Made by a program: the position numbers and the translations under genes
Part shown: in pieces, positions 20,429 through 28,730 of the stretch
How the letters are laid out: every line of letters begins with the position of its first letter
Numbering within the stretch: the first letter of the stretch is position 1
NCBI RefSeq assembly: GCF_008386585.1
Contig: NZ_VUOB01000022.1
Coordinates: 62,001-126,000, forward strand
DNA from: Solihabitans fulvus
Lineage (GTDB): Bacteria > Actinomycetota > Actinomycetes > Mycobacteriales > Pseudonocardiaceae
Length of the DNA: 64,000 nucleotides
Direction of reading: 5' to 3'
The notes under the pieces: model-generated
What the model saw: only the letters and a program-made list of their open reading frames with translations
Told to the model about the DNA's origin: nothing
Databases searched by the model: none

Positions 20429-21907
20429 ATGGCTGAGGTCGTGCTCGGAGTTGACCTGGGAACCACGGCGACGAAGGTGGTGGCGGTCGACCAGAGCGGC
20501 GAGGTCCTCGGCCTTGCCGAGCGCGGCTACCGCATGCGCACCGGGCACGGGGGCGAGGCCGTGCACGTGCCGGCCGAGGTGTGCGAGGCCGCGCTGGACG
20601 CGCTGGCCGAGGTGGTGCGCGAGTGTCGCGAGCACGGCCACCAGGTCGTCGGGCTCGCGCTGACCGGCGCGATGCACACGCTGCTCGCGCTCGGGCCGGA
20701 CGGCACGCCGATCACCGACTCGCTGAGCTGGGCGGACAACCGCGCCACCGAGCAGGCCGCCAGGCTGCGCGGCACCGCGCTCGGCACGGCGCTGCACCGG
20801 GCGACCGGCACGCCGGTGCACCCGTTCGCCCCGCTGGTCAAGCTCGCCTGGTTCGCCGAGCGCGAGCCCGACACGGCGGCGCGGGCCGCGCACTGGTGTG
20901 GCCTCAAGGACTTCGTGCTGTACCGGCTCACCGGCAGGCTGGCCACCGAGCACTCCAACGCGTCGGGCACCGGGCTGCTTGACCTGCACCGGCTGGCCTG
21001 GCACCCGGACGCGCTCGAGGTCGCGCGGATCCGCGCCGAGCAGCTGCCCGAGCTGCTCGAACCGACCGCCGTGCTCGACCTGTCCGCCGAGGTGGCCGAG
21101 CGGGTCGGGCTGCCGGCCGGGCTGCCTGTCGTGGCGGGCGGCGGCGACGGCCCGCTGGCCAACCTCGGGGTCGGCGCGGTGACGCCGGGCACGGCGGCGC
21201 TGTCGCTCGGCACCAGCGGCGCGCTGCGGGTGACCAGGGACCGGCCCGGCATCGACGACCGGGGCAGGGTGTTCTGCTACGCGATCGCCGACGGCCTGTG
21301 GGTGCTCGGCGGCGCGGTCAGCAACGGCGGCGTGGTGGCCCAGTGGGCCGCGGACACCTTCGGCGTCGAGGTCGCCGACCTGCTCGCCGAGGCCGAGGAG
21401 GTGCCGACCGGCGCTGGCGGGCTGCTCGCGCTGCCCTACCTGCTCGGCGAGCGCGCGCCGTGGTGGGACCCGGACCCGCGCGCGTCGCTGATCGGGCTGC
21501 GGCGGGAGCACGGCCGCGCCGAGATCGCCCGCGCCATGGTCGAGGGGGTTGGCCAGCAGCTCGCGATGGTGCTGGACGCGGTGCTCGACGCCGGCGTCGA
21601 GGTGCACACGGTCCGGGTGACCGGTGGCGCGTTCCGCAGCGCGCTGTGGGCGGACGTGCTGGCCGCCGCGCTCGGGCGCGAGCTCGAGCTGGCGGAGGAC
21701 TCGGAGGGTTCTGGCGTCGGCGCTGCGCTGCTCGGCTGGCGGGCGTTGGGCGTGCTCGACTCGCTGGCCGAGGTCGCCGAGCTGGTGACGCCGACCAGGG
21801 TGATCGTCCCCGACCCTGCCGCCGTCACGACGCTGGCGCGCACCCGGCCGCTGGTGGAGCGCGCCTACCACGCGCTGCGCGAACTCTCGGCCGAACTCGG
21901 TGGCTGA
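20429..21907 (+). CDS. FGGY-family carbohydrate kinase, probably gluconokinase
   Basis: A 492-aa sugar kinase. The N-terminal ATPase motif is VLGVDLGTTATKVV, followed by TGAMHTLLAL, ITDSLSWADNRA, and the C-terminal FGGY signature region VTGGAFRSALWADVLAAALG. The HTLL and SWADNRA pattern resembles FGGY gluconokinases, hence the guess of gluconate phosphorylation. It starts with ATG and is followed 60 bp later by the AviRa-like gene on the same strand. No gluconate permease is adjacent, so the substrate is tentative. Confidence 0.85.
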   Translation: MAEVVLGVDLGTTATKVVAVDQSGEVLGLAERGYRMRTGHGGEAVHVPAEVCEAALDALAEVVRECREHGHQVVGLALTGAMHTLLALGPDGTPITDSLSWADNRATEQAARLRGTALGTALHRATGTPVHPFAPLVKLAWFAEREPDTAARAAHWCGLKDFVLYRLTGRLATEHSNASGTGLLDLHRLAWHPDALEVARIRAEQLPELLEPTAVLDLSAEVAERVGLPAGLPVVAGGGDGPLANLGVGAVTPGTAALSLGTSGALRVTRDRPGIDDRGRVFCYAIADGLWVLGGAVSNGGVVAQWAADTFGVEVADLLAEAEEVPTGAGGLLALPYLLGERAPWWDPDPRASLIGLRREHGRAEIARAMVEGVGQQLAMVLDAVLDAGVEVHTVRVTGGAFRSALWADVLAAALGRELELAEDSEGSGVGAALLGWRALGVLDSLAEVAELVTPTRVIVPDPAAVTTLARTRPLVERAYHALRELSAELGG

Positions 21908-21967
21908 GCCGACGACCCGCCGCCGCGCCGACGCGCGCCCGACGCGCGCCGGGCGGAGGGTGACGGG

Positions 21968-22744
21968 ATGACCTACCGGTACGCCGTGGACCGCGTGGAC
22001 CGCACCGACCTGGCCAGCGGGTCGGTGCTGCGGTCCGCTCCCGGCTTCCCCGCCTTCCCGGTGCGGCTGGCCAGCGAGGTGTTCCAGCGGGCCGCCGCGC
22101 TGCGAGGGTCGGCCGGCCGCCTCACGGTGTGGGATCCGTGCTGCGGCAGCGGCTACCTGCTCACCGTCCTTGGGCTGCTGCACCGGGACCGGATCGGCGC
22201 GGTGCTCGGCTCGGACGCGGCCGAGGCCGCGCTGCCGCTGGCCGGGGCGAACCTCGGGCTGCTGCTGGCGGGTGGGCTGCGGGCGCGGCAGCGGGAGCTG
22301 GCCGCGCTGGCCGACGCGCACGGCCGCCCATCGCACCTCGCGGCGGTCGCCGCCGCAGGCCGGCTGGCCGACGAGGTCGAGGCGGCGGGCGAGGACCCCG
22401 AGGTGGTCACCGCGACCGCCGACGTGTTCCGGCCGGACCGGCTCGCCGAGGCGCTGGCCGGCCGGTCGCCCGACCTGGTGATCACCGACGTGCCCTATGG
22501 GGACCAGACGGAGTGGTCCGGGGCCCCGGCCGGGGTCGAGCCGCTGCCGGCCATGCTGACCTCGGTCGCGTCGGTCCTGCCGGCCGACGCGGTCCTCGCG
22601 GTCGCCTGCCGGGCCCGCAGGGTGCCGCTCGGCGGCCTGCCGAGGATCGGCTCGCTCAGGGTCGGGACTCGTGCGGTCGCGCTGCTTCGGGCAGGGGATC
22701 TACGGGCAGTGGATTTTTGGCTAGAGCAGCGGCCTCGACCGTAA
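21968..22744 (+). CDS. aviRa: AviRa-like 23S rRNA methyltransferase
   Basis: A 258-aa SAM-dependent methyltransferase. The N-terminal block LRSAPGFPAFPVRLASEVFQ and the SAM-binding block WDPCCGSGYLLTVLGLLHR closely match, as I recall it, AviRa of Streptomyces viridochromogenes, which methylates a guanine in 23S rRNA helix 91 and contributes to avilamycin resistance. The catalytic-type motif ITDVPYGDQTEW replaces the usual DPPY. Length (about 250 aa) agrees. No orthosomycin biosynthesis genes are visible nearby. The last 89 bp overlap the convergent MFS gene. Confidence 0.82.
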   Translation: MTYRYAVDRVDRTDLASGSVLRSAPGFPAFPVRLASEVFQRAAALRGSAGRLTVWDPCCGSGYLLTVLGLLHRDRIGAVLGSDAAEAALPLAGANLGLLLAGGLRARQRELAALADAHGRPSHLAAVAAAGRLADEVEAAGEDPEVVTATADVFRPDRLAEALAGRSPDLVITDVPYGDQTEWSGAPAGVEPLPAMLTSVASVLPADAVLAVACRARRVPLGGLPRIGSLRVGTRAVALLRAGDLRAVDFWLEQRPRP

Positions 22745-23942
22745 CGAGGTCGGTCGCCAGCGTCCTGCGCCGGCCGATGGCCATGGCGACGAGCGCGATG
22801 GCCACCGCGGTCAGCCCGCAGACCACGAACCCGACGGCCGGGGTCGACAGGTCGACGACGTAGCCGACCAACGGGCTGCCGATCGCCGCGCCCAGCGTCA
22901 GCGCCGAGCCCTGGAGGCCCATCGCCTCGCCGCGCACGGCGGCCGGCACCAGCCTGCTGATGGCCTCGCCGGTCGAGGCGATCGCCGGGGCGCACATCAG
23001 GTTCGATGGCACCAGGGCGATGGCGAGCACCCACCAGGTGTCGCCGGCCAGCCCGATGGGCGCGACCAGCAGCCCGAGCAGTCCCATCAGCACGATCTGG
23101 GACGGCGGCCTGCGCATCGCGCCGTAGACGAACCCGCCGACCATCGAGGCCAGGCACATCACGATGATCAGCACGCCGGTCCAGTTCGTCTGGCCGCTGC
23201 GCTGCATGACCGCGACCAGGGACACCTCGGTGCCGGCCAGCGCGATCGTCACGCCGCTGGCGACGAGCAGCACGCCGAGCAGCGGCCCGGTCAGCCAGCT
23301 CCGTCTCGGCGGTCGCGTGGCCTGCGCGGCCGCCAGCTCGTCCGCGCTACGGGTCGGCGGGTTGACCAGGTACAGCGTCACGCCCGACAGCACCATGGCG
23401 CCGCCGACGGCGAGCATGGCCGCCGTGGTGGACACCCTGGTGGCGATCAGCACGGCCAGCGCCGGGCCAGCCATGAAGGACAGCTCGACGGACATCGAGT
23501 CCATCGAGTAGGCCGTGCGGCGGTGCTCGGCCGGCACGAGCGCGGCGAGCACCTGCCGGCCGATGGACATGGTGGGGATGGCGAGCAGGCCGCCGAGGAA
23601 CGCGGTGACCATCAGGGCCGGCAGCGGCAGCCACGGCGCGGTGAACCAGAACGCGGCCTCGGCGATCGTGGTGACGAGCACCATCGTGCGCAGCCCGCGC
23701 CGGTCGATCAGCCTGCCGAGCAGCGGCGCGCCGAGCGCGATGCCGAGGGTGACCGCGGCGCCGGTCAGGCCTGCGGCGCCGTAGCCGCGGTGCAGAGTGA
23801 GCACCACGTGCAGCGTGAGCGTGACCCCGGTCGCGGTCGGCGGGATCCTGGCCAGCAGCATGAGCACCATCAGCGGGCGGATCCTGGGCAGCGCGAGCAC
23901 GCGCAGGTACGGGGTCAGGGGCACTGCTGGATGGCACCGCAT
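22656..23942 (-). CDS. MFS transporter (drug efflux type)
   Basis: A 428-aa major facilitator with 12 predicted helices. The loop 2-3 motif is GAPLLGRLIDRRGLRTMVLV, a typical motif A, and the central loop carries an Arg-rich linker. The C-terminal tail is Pro/Ala-rich. ATG 23942 is preferred; a slightly longer frame exists and GTG 23924 is possible. The 3' end overlaps the AviRa-like gene by 89 bp on the opposite strand. It could export a toxic compound; linkage to orthosomycin resistance is speculation. Confidence 0.83.
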   Translation of the reverse strand: MRCHPAVPLTPYLRVLALPRIRPLMVLMLLARIPPTATGVTLTLHVVLTLHRGYGAAGLTGAAVTLGIALGAPLLGRLIDRRGLRTMVLVTTIAEAAFWFTAPWLPLPALMVTAFLGGLLAIPTMSIGRQVLAALVPAEHRRTAYSMDSMSVELSFMAGPALAVLIATRVSTTAAMLAVGGAMVLSGVTLYLVNPPTRSADELAAAQATRPPRRSWLTGPLLGVLLVASGVTIALAGTEVSLVAVMQRSGQTNWTGVLIIVMCLASMVGGFVYGAMRRPPSQIVLMGLLGLLVAPIGLAGDTWWVLAIALVPSNLMCAPAIASTGEAISRLVPAAVRGEAMGLQGSALTLGAAIGSPLVGYVVDLSTPAVGFVVCGLTAVAIALVAMAIGRRRTLATDLVTVEAAALAKNPLPVDPLPEAARPHESRP

Positions 23943-23994
23943 CCGTGCCCGCCGGTGCAACCGGATTCCGGCGGGCGGGCCGCCGGGGAGCGCG

Positions 23995-25056
23995 CTACCT
24001 CCGCAGCGCCAGGCCGACGCGCAGCGCGCCGACCGCCTCGGCGACGGGCTCCCGGAACGCCCCGGACAGGCCTAGCACGTTGGCGAAGCCGTGGAACATC
24101 CCGCGGTGCCTGCGCAGCGCGACCGGCACGCCGGCCTCGGCCAGCCGCGCGGCGAACGCCTCGCCCTCGTCCCGCAGCGGGTCGAACCCCGCCGTGGCCA
24201 CGTAGGTCGGCGGCAGCCCGGTCAGGTCGTCGGCCAGCAGCACGGACAGCCTCGGGTCGGTGTGCGTGTCGGGGTCCGGCGCGTACTGGTCCAGGAACCA
24301 GTCCATGTCCGAGTCGGTCAGGTAGAAGCCCGCGCCGAACAGCTCCCGCGAGGGGCGCCGGACCGAGGCGTCCACGCCCGGGTAGAACAGCAGCAGGAAC
24401 GCCGGCAGCGGCCCGCCGTTGGAGGCGGCCTGGTGCGCGGTGACCGCGGCGAGGTTGCCGCCGGCGCTGTCGCCGCCGAGCGCGATCCGCGCGGGGTCGA
24501 CGCCGAGCGCCTCGGCCTCCCGCACCGCGTACTCGAACGCGGCGAAGGCGTCCTCGGTCGCGGCGGGGAACGGGTGTTCCGGGGCGAGCCGGTAGTCGAC
24601 CGACAGCACCCGGACGCCGGCCTCGACGGCCAGGAACCGGCACAGGGTGTCGTGCGTGTCGAGGTCGCCGATCGCCCAGCCGCCGCCGTGGTAGAAGATC
24701 AACAGCGGCGAGCCGGCCGGCAGCTCGTCCGGCTCGTACAGCCTGGCCGGCACGGTGTCGTCGGCGCCGGGGATGCCCAGCTGCCGCGTCCGCACCCGGT
24801 CGGCGGGCGGCCCGCCGATGAGCGCGGCGCTCTTGGCCAGGTTGGCGCGCGCCCCGGCCACCGTCGGGGCCCCGAGGCTCTCGCTGACCAGCGCGGACAG
24901 CCGCAGCAGCAGCTGCGCGTCCGGGGCGAGGCGCTGGCCGTCCAGCCGGATCGGTGGGCCGGCGACGAGCCTGCGCACCGGGGCCGGGAGCGCGTAGACG
25001 GCCCGCAGCATCGTGGCGAGCACCTTCGTCGGCACCGCGTCGCCCAGCTTCGACAT
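23995..25056 (-). CDS. Alpha/beta hydrolase, hormone-sensitive lipase family
   Basis: A 353-aa esterase. The oxyanion motif is FYHGGGWAIGD, the nucleophile Ser is in GGDSAGGNLAA, the acid Asp in TAGFDPLRDEG, and the catalytic His in MFHGFANV, all at the usual spacing for the HSL family. ATG 25056 has GGAGG 5 nt upstream. A 27-bp imperfect palindrome sits 31-57 bp upstream, so transcription is probably controlled by a dimeric repressor. Substrate is unknown; the family favours short-chain esters. Confidence 0.93.
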   Translation of the reverse strand: MSKLGDAVPTKVLATMLRAVYALPAPVRRLVAGPPIRLDGQRLAPDAQLLLRLSALVSESLGAPTVAGARANLAKSAALIGGPPADRVRTRQLGIPGADDTVPARLYEPDELPAGSPLLIFYHGGGWAIGDLDTHDTLCRFLAVEAGVRVLSVDYRLAPEHPFPAATEDAFAAFEYAVREAEALGVDPARIALGGDSAGGNLAAVTAHQAASNGGPLPAFLLLFYPGVDASVRRPSRELFGAGFYLTDSDMDWFLDQYAPDPDTHTDPRLSVLLADDLTGLPPTYVATAGFDPLRDEGEAFAARLAEAGVPVALRRHRGMFHGFANVLGLSGAFREPVAEAVGALRVGLALRR

Positions 25057-25086
25057 GTCGCCTCCAGCGGCCGTGCACCGGTTATG

Positions 25087-25113
25087 TACCGACAGTAAGG
25101 TTACTTATCGGTA
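25087..25113. promoter_or_regulatory. Candidate operator upstream of the HSL-family esterase
   Basis: TACCGACAGTAA (25087-25098) faces TTACTTATCGGTA (25101-25113), giving an imperfect 27-bp inverted repeat just 5' of the esterase gene. Placement over the likely promoter suggests repression, probably by a TetR-type regulator not in the immediate neighbourhood. Confidence 0.55.
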
Positions 25114-25201
25114 GCTCTCGGCGGAAGGGGCGATGTGATCCGGCTCCCGTCGACTGGACCTCCGGTTAACTGGAGGTAATAGCGTTCCCCGCGTGACTCT
25201 C

Positions 25202-25588
25202 TCAGGCGGGCCGGCACCCGGCGGGATGCTGCTGACACCACGGCGTGACGCCGGGGAACCGGTAGCGGTTCGCCGCGACCCAGCGGTAGACCGCCTCCTG
25301 GAGCCGGCCCATCCCGGGCAGCCGGTACACCAGCAGCGGCAGCCGGGTACCCAGCGCGGCGGACAGCGCCGAGTTGACCGCCTCGGCGCCGCCGCACCGC
25401 CCGCCGTCGGCGTCCAGCCACCACACCGACGCCGCCAGCTGGTCGGGGCGCAGGCCGGTGCGCTCCTCGACGCCGTCCTCCTGGAACGGCACCGTGCCGA
25501 CCCGGCCGTGCCGGTCCAACCGCGTGAGGAGATTCCTGCTGCGGGTGCAGAAGCCGCACCCGCCGTCGAAGATCAGCGTGCCGTTCAC
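25202..25588 (-). CDS. DCC-family thiol-disulfide oxidoreductase-like protein (DUF393)
   Basis: A 128-aa protein beginning LIFDGGCGFCTRSRNLL; the DxxCxxC motif with two close cysteines defines the DCC/DUF393 family, thought to have thiol redox activity. The C-terminal segment YRLPGMGRLQEAVYRWVAAN is also typical. It starts with ATG 25588, divergent from the FMN reductase at 25651. A physiological partner is not known. Confidence 0.87.
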   Translation of the reverse strand: MNGTLIFDGGCGFCTRSRNLLTRLDRHGRVGTVPFQEDGVEERTGLRPDQLAASVWWLDADGGRCGGAEAVNSALSAALGTRLPLLVYRLPGMGRLQEAVYRWVAANRYRFPGVTPWCQQHPAGCRPA

Positions 25589-25650
25589 CCCTCCAGCATG
25601 CGCCCGCGCGATGCGGAGTTCGACCGAGGGCAGTGGAAGGATCGACCGAC

Positions 25651-26211
25651 ATGACGGTCAACGTGGTTGGCATCGGAGGCTCGCTCCGCACGGACTCGCA
25701 GTCCGAGCGGGCGCTGCGCATCGTGCTGGCCGGCGCCGCCGAGGCGGGCGCGCGAACCACCGCCTTCAGCGGGCCCGACCTGGTGCTGCCGTTCTACGAC
25801 CCGGCGGAGTCCGACCGCCCCGAGGCGGCGAAACGGCTGGTCGAGCTGCTGCGCCAGGCCGACGGCGTGGTGCTCGTCTCGCCCGGCTACCACGGCACCG
25901 TGTCCGGGCTGGTGAAGAACGCCCTCGACTACGTCGAGGACCTGCGCGGCGACGAGCGGCCCTACCTGGACGGCAGGGCCGTCGGCTGCGTCGCCACCGC
26001 CCAGGGCTGGCAGGCGTCCGTGACGACGCTGACCGCCCTTCGCTCGATCGTGCACGCCCTGCGCGGGTGGCCGACCCCGCTCGGCGCGGCGATCAACTCG
26101 ACCCAGGCCGAGTTCCACGGCGACGACGAGTGCACGGACAAGCAGGTCGCGGACACCCTGCGCACCATCGGGCGGCAGGTCGCCGAGTTCGCCATCGACC
26201 GCGCCTCCTGA
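25651..26211 (+). CDS. NADPH-dependent FMN reductase family protein
   Basis: A 186-aa flavodoxin-like reductase. The FMN phosphate loop is GIGGSLRTDSQSERAL and the conserved segment is VLVSPGYHGTVSGLVKNALDYVEDL, where PxYhGtvsGxxKNalD is the family mark. ATG 25651 follows a GGAAGG sequence; an in-frame GTG six codons earlier is possible. It may supply reduced flavin or act as a quinone/azo reductase. No operon partner on this strand. Confidence 0.9.
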   Translation: MTVNVVGIGGSLRTDSQSERALRIVLAGAAEAGARTTAFSGPDLVLPFYDPAESDRPEAAKRLVELLRQADGVVLVSPGYHGTVSGLVKNALDYVEDLRGDERPYLDGRAVGCVATAQGWQASVTTLTALRSIVHALRGWPTPLGAAINSTQAEFHGDDECTDKQVADTLRTIGRQVAEFAIDRAS

Positions 26212-26321
26212 GCCGAACAGCCCGCTCTCGTTGTGCGCGCGGCCTGCGGTGGTAGGAGGCTCAGGTAGCAGGAGCGTTATCCGAAGCAGAGGCCGTCCCG
26301 AAGCAGAGGAGGCACGACGTC

Positions 26322-26798
26322 ATGAGCAAGTCCCCGATCACCAGCCCACTCGGCGACGCCGAGCGGGAGGCGACCGGCGCGGTCCTCCAGAGCACCCTGA
26401 TCGACCTGATCGACCTGTCGCTGATCGCCAAGCAGGCGCACTGGAACGTCGTCGGCAAGAACTTCCGCAGCGTGCACCTCCAGCTCGACGAGCTGGTGAC
26501 GACCGCGCGGACCTACGTCGACCAGGTGGCCGAGCGGGCCTCCGCCCTCGGCATCTCGCCGAACGGCAAGGCGGGAACGGTCGCCGCGACGTCCGGCCTG
26601 CCCGACTTCCCCGAGGACTGGCTCAGGGAACCGGAGATCGTCGGCTCGATCGTGCAGACCCTCGCCACGCTGATCCAACGGCTGCGCGAGCGCATCCAGG
26701 AGACCGACAAGACCGACGTGGTCACCCAGGACCTGCTGATCGAGATCACCAGGCAGCTCGAAGAGGCGCACTGGATGTGGCAGGCCCAACAGGCCTGA
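26322..26798 (+). CDS. dps: Dps-family DNA-binding ferritin
   Basis: A 158-aa mini-ferritin that oxidises and stores iron and protects DNA in stress. The ferroxidase residues are visible as the His of AKQAHWNVVGKNF, His/Asp of VHLQLDEL and Asp/Glu of YVDQVAERASALG. The C-terminus LEEAHWMWQAQQA is typical. The start ATG has GGAGG 9 nt upstream. It ends at a strong hairpin terminator shared with the convergent peptidase. Confidence 0.92.
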   Translation: MSKSPITSPLGDAEREATGAVLQSTLIDLIDLSLIAKQAHWNVVGKNFRSVHLQLDELVTTARTYVDQVAERASALGISPNGKAGTVAATSGLPDFPEDWLREPEIVGSIVQTLATLIQRLRERIQETDKTDVVTQDLLIEITRQLEEAHWMWQAQQA

Positions 26799-26813
26799 CG
26801 GCCCGTCCCGGCC

Positions 26814-26847
26814 CGCGGGGGTGAGCGCCGGCGCGCCCACCCCCGCG
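26814..26847. terminator. Terminator between dps and the S9 peptidase
   Basis: 10-bp perfect stem (26814-26823 with 26838-26847) and a GC-rich 14-nt loop, between two convergent stops. Confidence 0.8.
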
Positions 26848-26852
26848 TCCGC

Positions 26853-28694
26853 TCACTCCATGCCGAGCGTCCGCCGCGTGAAGGAGACCTCGGCGGCGGT
26901 CTGCCGGATGGTCTCCGCGACCACCAGCGAGCCGTGCCCGGCGTCGAACCGGTACACCTCGTAGCTCGCGCCGCGCTCGGCCAGCCGGTCGAGGTAGTTG
27001 TCCACCTGTCGGATCGGGCAGCGCGGGTCGTTCTCGCCGGCCAGCACCAGCACCGGGGCGCGCACGTCGTCCACGTAGGTCAGCGGCGAGCACTCCCGGT
27101 ACAGGTCGGGCAGCTCCTGCGGCGAGCCGCCGAACAGCGCGCGGTCGAACGCCCGCAGCGGCTCCATCTCGTCCTCGTAGGCGGCGAAGTAGTCCGCCAC
27201 CGGCACCCCGGCGACCCCGGCCGCCCACAGCTCCGGCTGGGTGCCCATCGCGAGCAGCGCCAGGTAGCCGCCCCAGGAGGCGCCGTTGACCACGCACCTG
27301 GCCGGGTCGGCGAGGCCGGTGCGCACCGCCCACTCGTGCACGGCGGCGACGTCGGCCAGCTCCGTCAGCCCCGGCTTGCCCTCGATGGCGTCCCGCCACG
27401 CCGAGCCGTAGCCCGTCGAGCCCCGGTAGTTGACGTGCACCACGGCGAAGCCGGCGTCCAGCCACACCGACCGGTAGGCGGAGAAGCGGTCCTCGTCCAT
27501 CGCGTGCGGCCCGCCGTGCAGGCTGAACACCGTCGGCAGCGGTCCGTCGGGCGCGTCGGCGGGCCGCGCGACCAGGGTGTGCACGCCGCCGCCGGGGCCT
27601 GGCACGAACACGTCCGTCAGCTCGGTGGACGGCGGAGCCTTGTGCCCCTTGGGTTCCAGCAGGATGCGGCCCGTGCCGTCGGAGTACAGGGCGCGCACCA
27701 CCGGCGGGTGGGCCGAGGAGGACCAGGAGTACTCGACCGTGTTGTCCGGGCGCACGCCGGCCGAGCCGACCGTGCCGGCCGGAATATCCAAAGAGGACAG
27801 TTCGTTGGTGGTGATGTCGAAGCGGTACAGGCTGTTGCGGGCCTCGTGGGTGTGCACCACGAGCAGCGCGGAGCCGTCCGGGTACCAGTCGGCGGCGAGC
27901 TCGCCCGGCAGGTCGAGCGCGATCTCCGCCTCGGTGTTCGCCTTGACGTCCCAGATCAGCAGCTCCTCCTTGCCGTTGCGCTCGTGCAGCACCAGCAGCC
28001 GCGAGTCGCCGCGCACCGGGCTGAACCCGATGGCGTCGAGGCCCTTGCCCTCCCCGTCCCACAGTTCCGCGACGGTCGAGCCGTCCTCGACCGCGAGCAC
28101 CCGCAGCGCCGGGTGCCGGTTGTCGCCGTGCTCGGAGTGCGAGATGGCCAGCAGCCGCTCGTCCTTGGACAGCGCGGCGACACCGCCGTCGTGCGCGTCG
28201 GCGTACACGACCTCGGCGGGACTCTCGTTGCGGGACAACCAGATCGTCGTGCCGTCGTCGGTCGACGCGCCGATCGCGGCGACGGCCGTGCCGAGCTGGA
28301 GGCCGGCCGGATAGCCGGGCGCGGCGCCATCGACGGCAGGCGTCGCCTCGGCGCCGTAGGGATGACCGGCGAACGGCTCGCGCACCCACACGCCGAACTC
28401 GTCGCCGTCGGTGTCGTCGAACCACCAGATCTGCTCACCGTCCGGGCTGAGCGTCGCGTGCGAGGTCCCGTTCGGCCGATCGGTGACCTTGCGATGGGTG
28501 TCGGTGGACCGGTCCCAGGCGTAGACCTCCCACACCCCGGTGGAGTTGGACAGGTACAGGCAGCGATCCGGTGCGTCCTCGGCCCAGTCCGGCAGGGTGA
28601 CGCGGGGCGCGGTGAACCTGGCCCGCCACCGCTCGTCGGCCTCGGGGTCGGTGAACAGCGGCTCGGGCACCTCAGCGGCAGGATGCGTCGTCAC
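26853..28694 (-). CDS. S9-family serine peptidase (prolyl oligopeptidase-like)
   Basis: A 613-aa peptidase. The N-terminal two thirds form a beta-propeller (repeats such as SHATLSPDGEQIWWFDDTDG and GFSPVRGDSRLLVLHE). The C-terminal alpha/beta hydrolase has FSLHGGPHAMDED, the nucleophile Ser in NGASWGGYLAL near residue 470, Asp in AGENDPRCP and His in FDAGHGSL. No signal peptide is seen, so it is probably cytoplasmic and clears short peptides. It starts with ATG 28694, 36 bp after the gene at 28731. Confidence 0.93.
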   Translation of the reverse strand: MTTHPAAEVPEPLFTDPEADERWRARFTAPRVTLPDWAEDAPDRCLYLSNSTGVWEVYAWDRSTDTHRKVTDRPNGTSHATLSPDGEQIWWFDDTDGDEFGVWVREPFAGHPYGAEATPAVDGAAPGYPAGLQLGTAVAAIGASTDDGTTIWLSRNESPAEVVYADAHDGGVAALSKDERLLAISHSEHGDNRHPALRVLAVEDGSTVAELWDGEGKGLDAIGFSPVRGDSRLLVLHERNGKEELLIWDVKANTEAEIALDLPGELAADWYPDGSALLVVHTHEARNSLYRFDITTNELSSLDIPAGTVGSAGVRPDNTVEYSWSSSAHPPVVRALYSDGTGRILLEPKGHKAPPSTELTDVFVPGPGGGVHTLVARPADAPDGPLPTVFSLHGGPHAMDEDRFSAYRSVWLDAGFAVVHVNYRGSTGYGSAWRDAIEGKPGLTELADVAAVHEWAVRTGLADPARCVVNGASWGGYLALLAMGTQPELWAAGVAGVPVADYFAAYEDEMEPLRAFDRALFGGSPQELPDLYRECSPLTYVDDVRAPVLVLAGENDPRCPIRQVDNYLDRLAERGASYEVYRFDAGHGSLVVAETIRQTAAEVSFTRRTLGME

Positions 28695-28730
28695 ACCACG
28701 ATCCTGCCTGATTCGACGACCGGAATGCGA

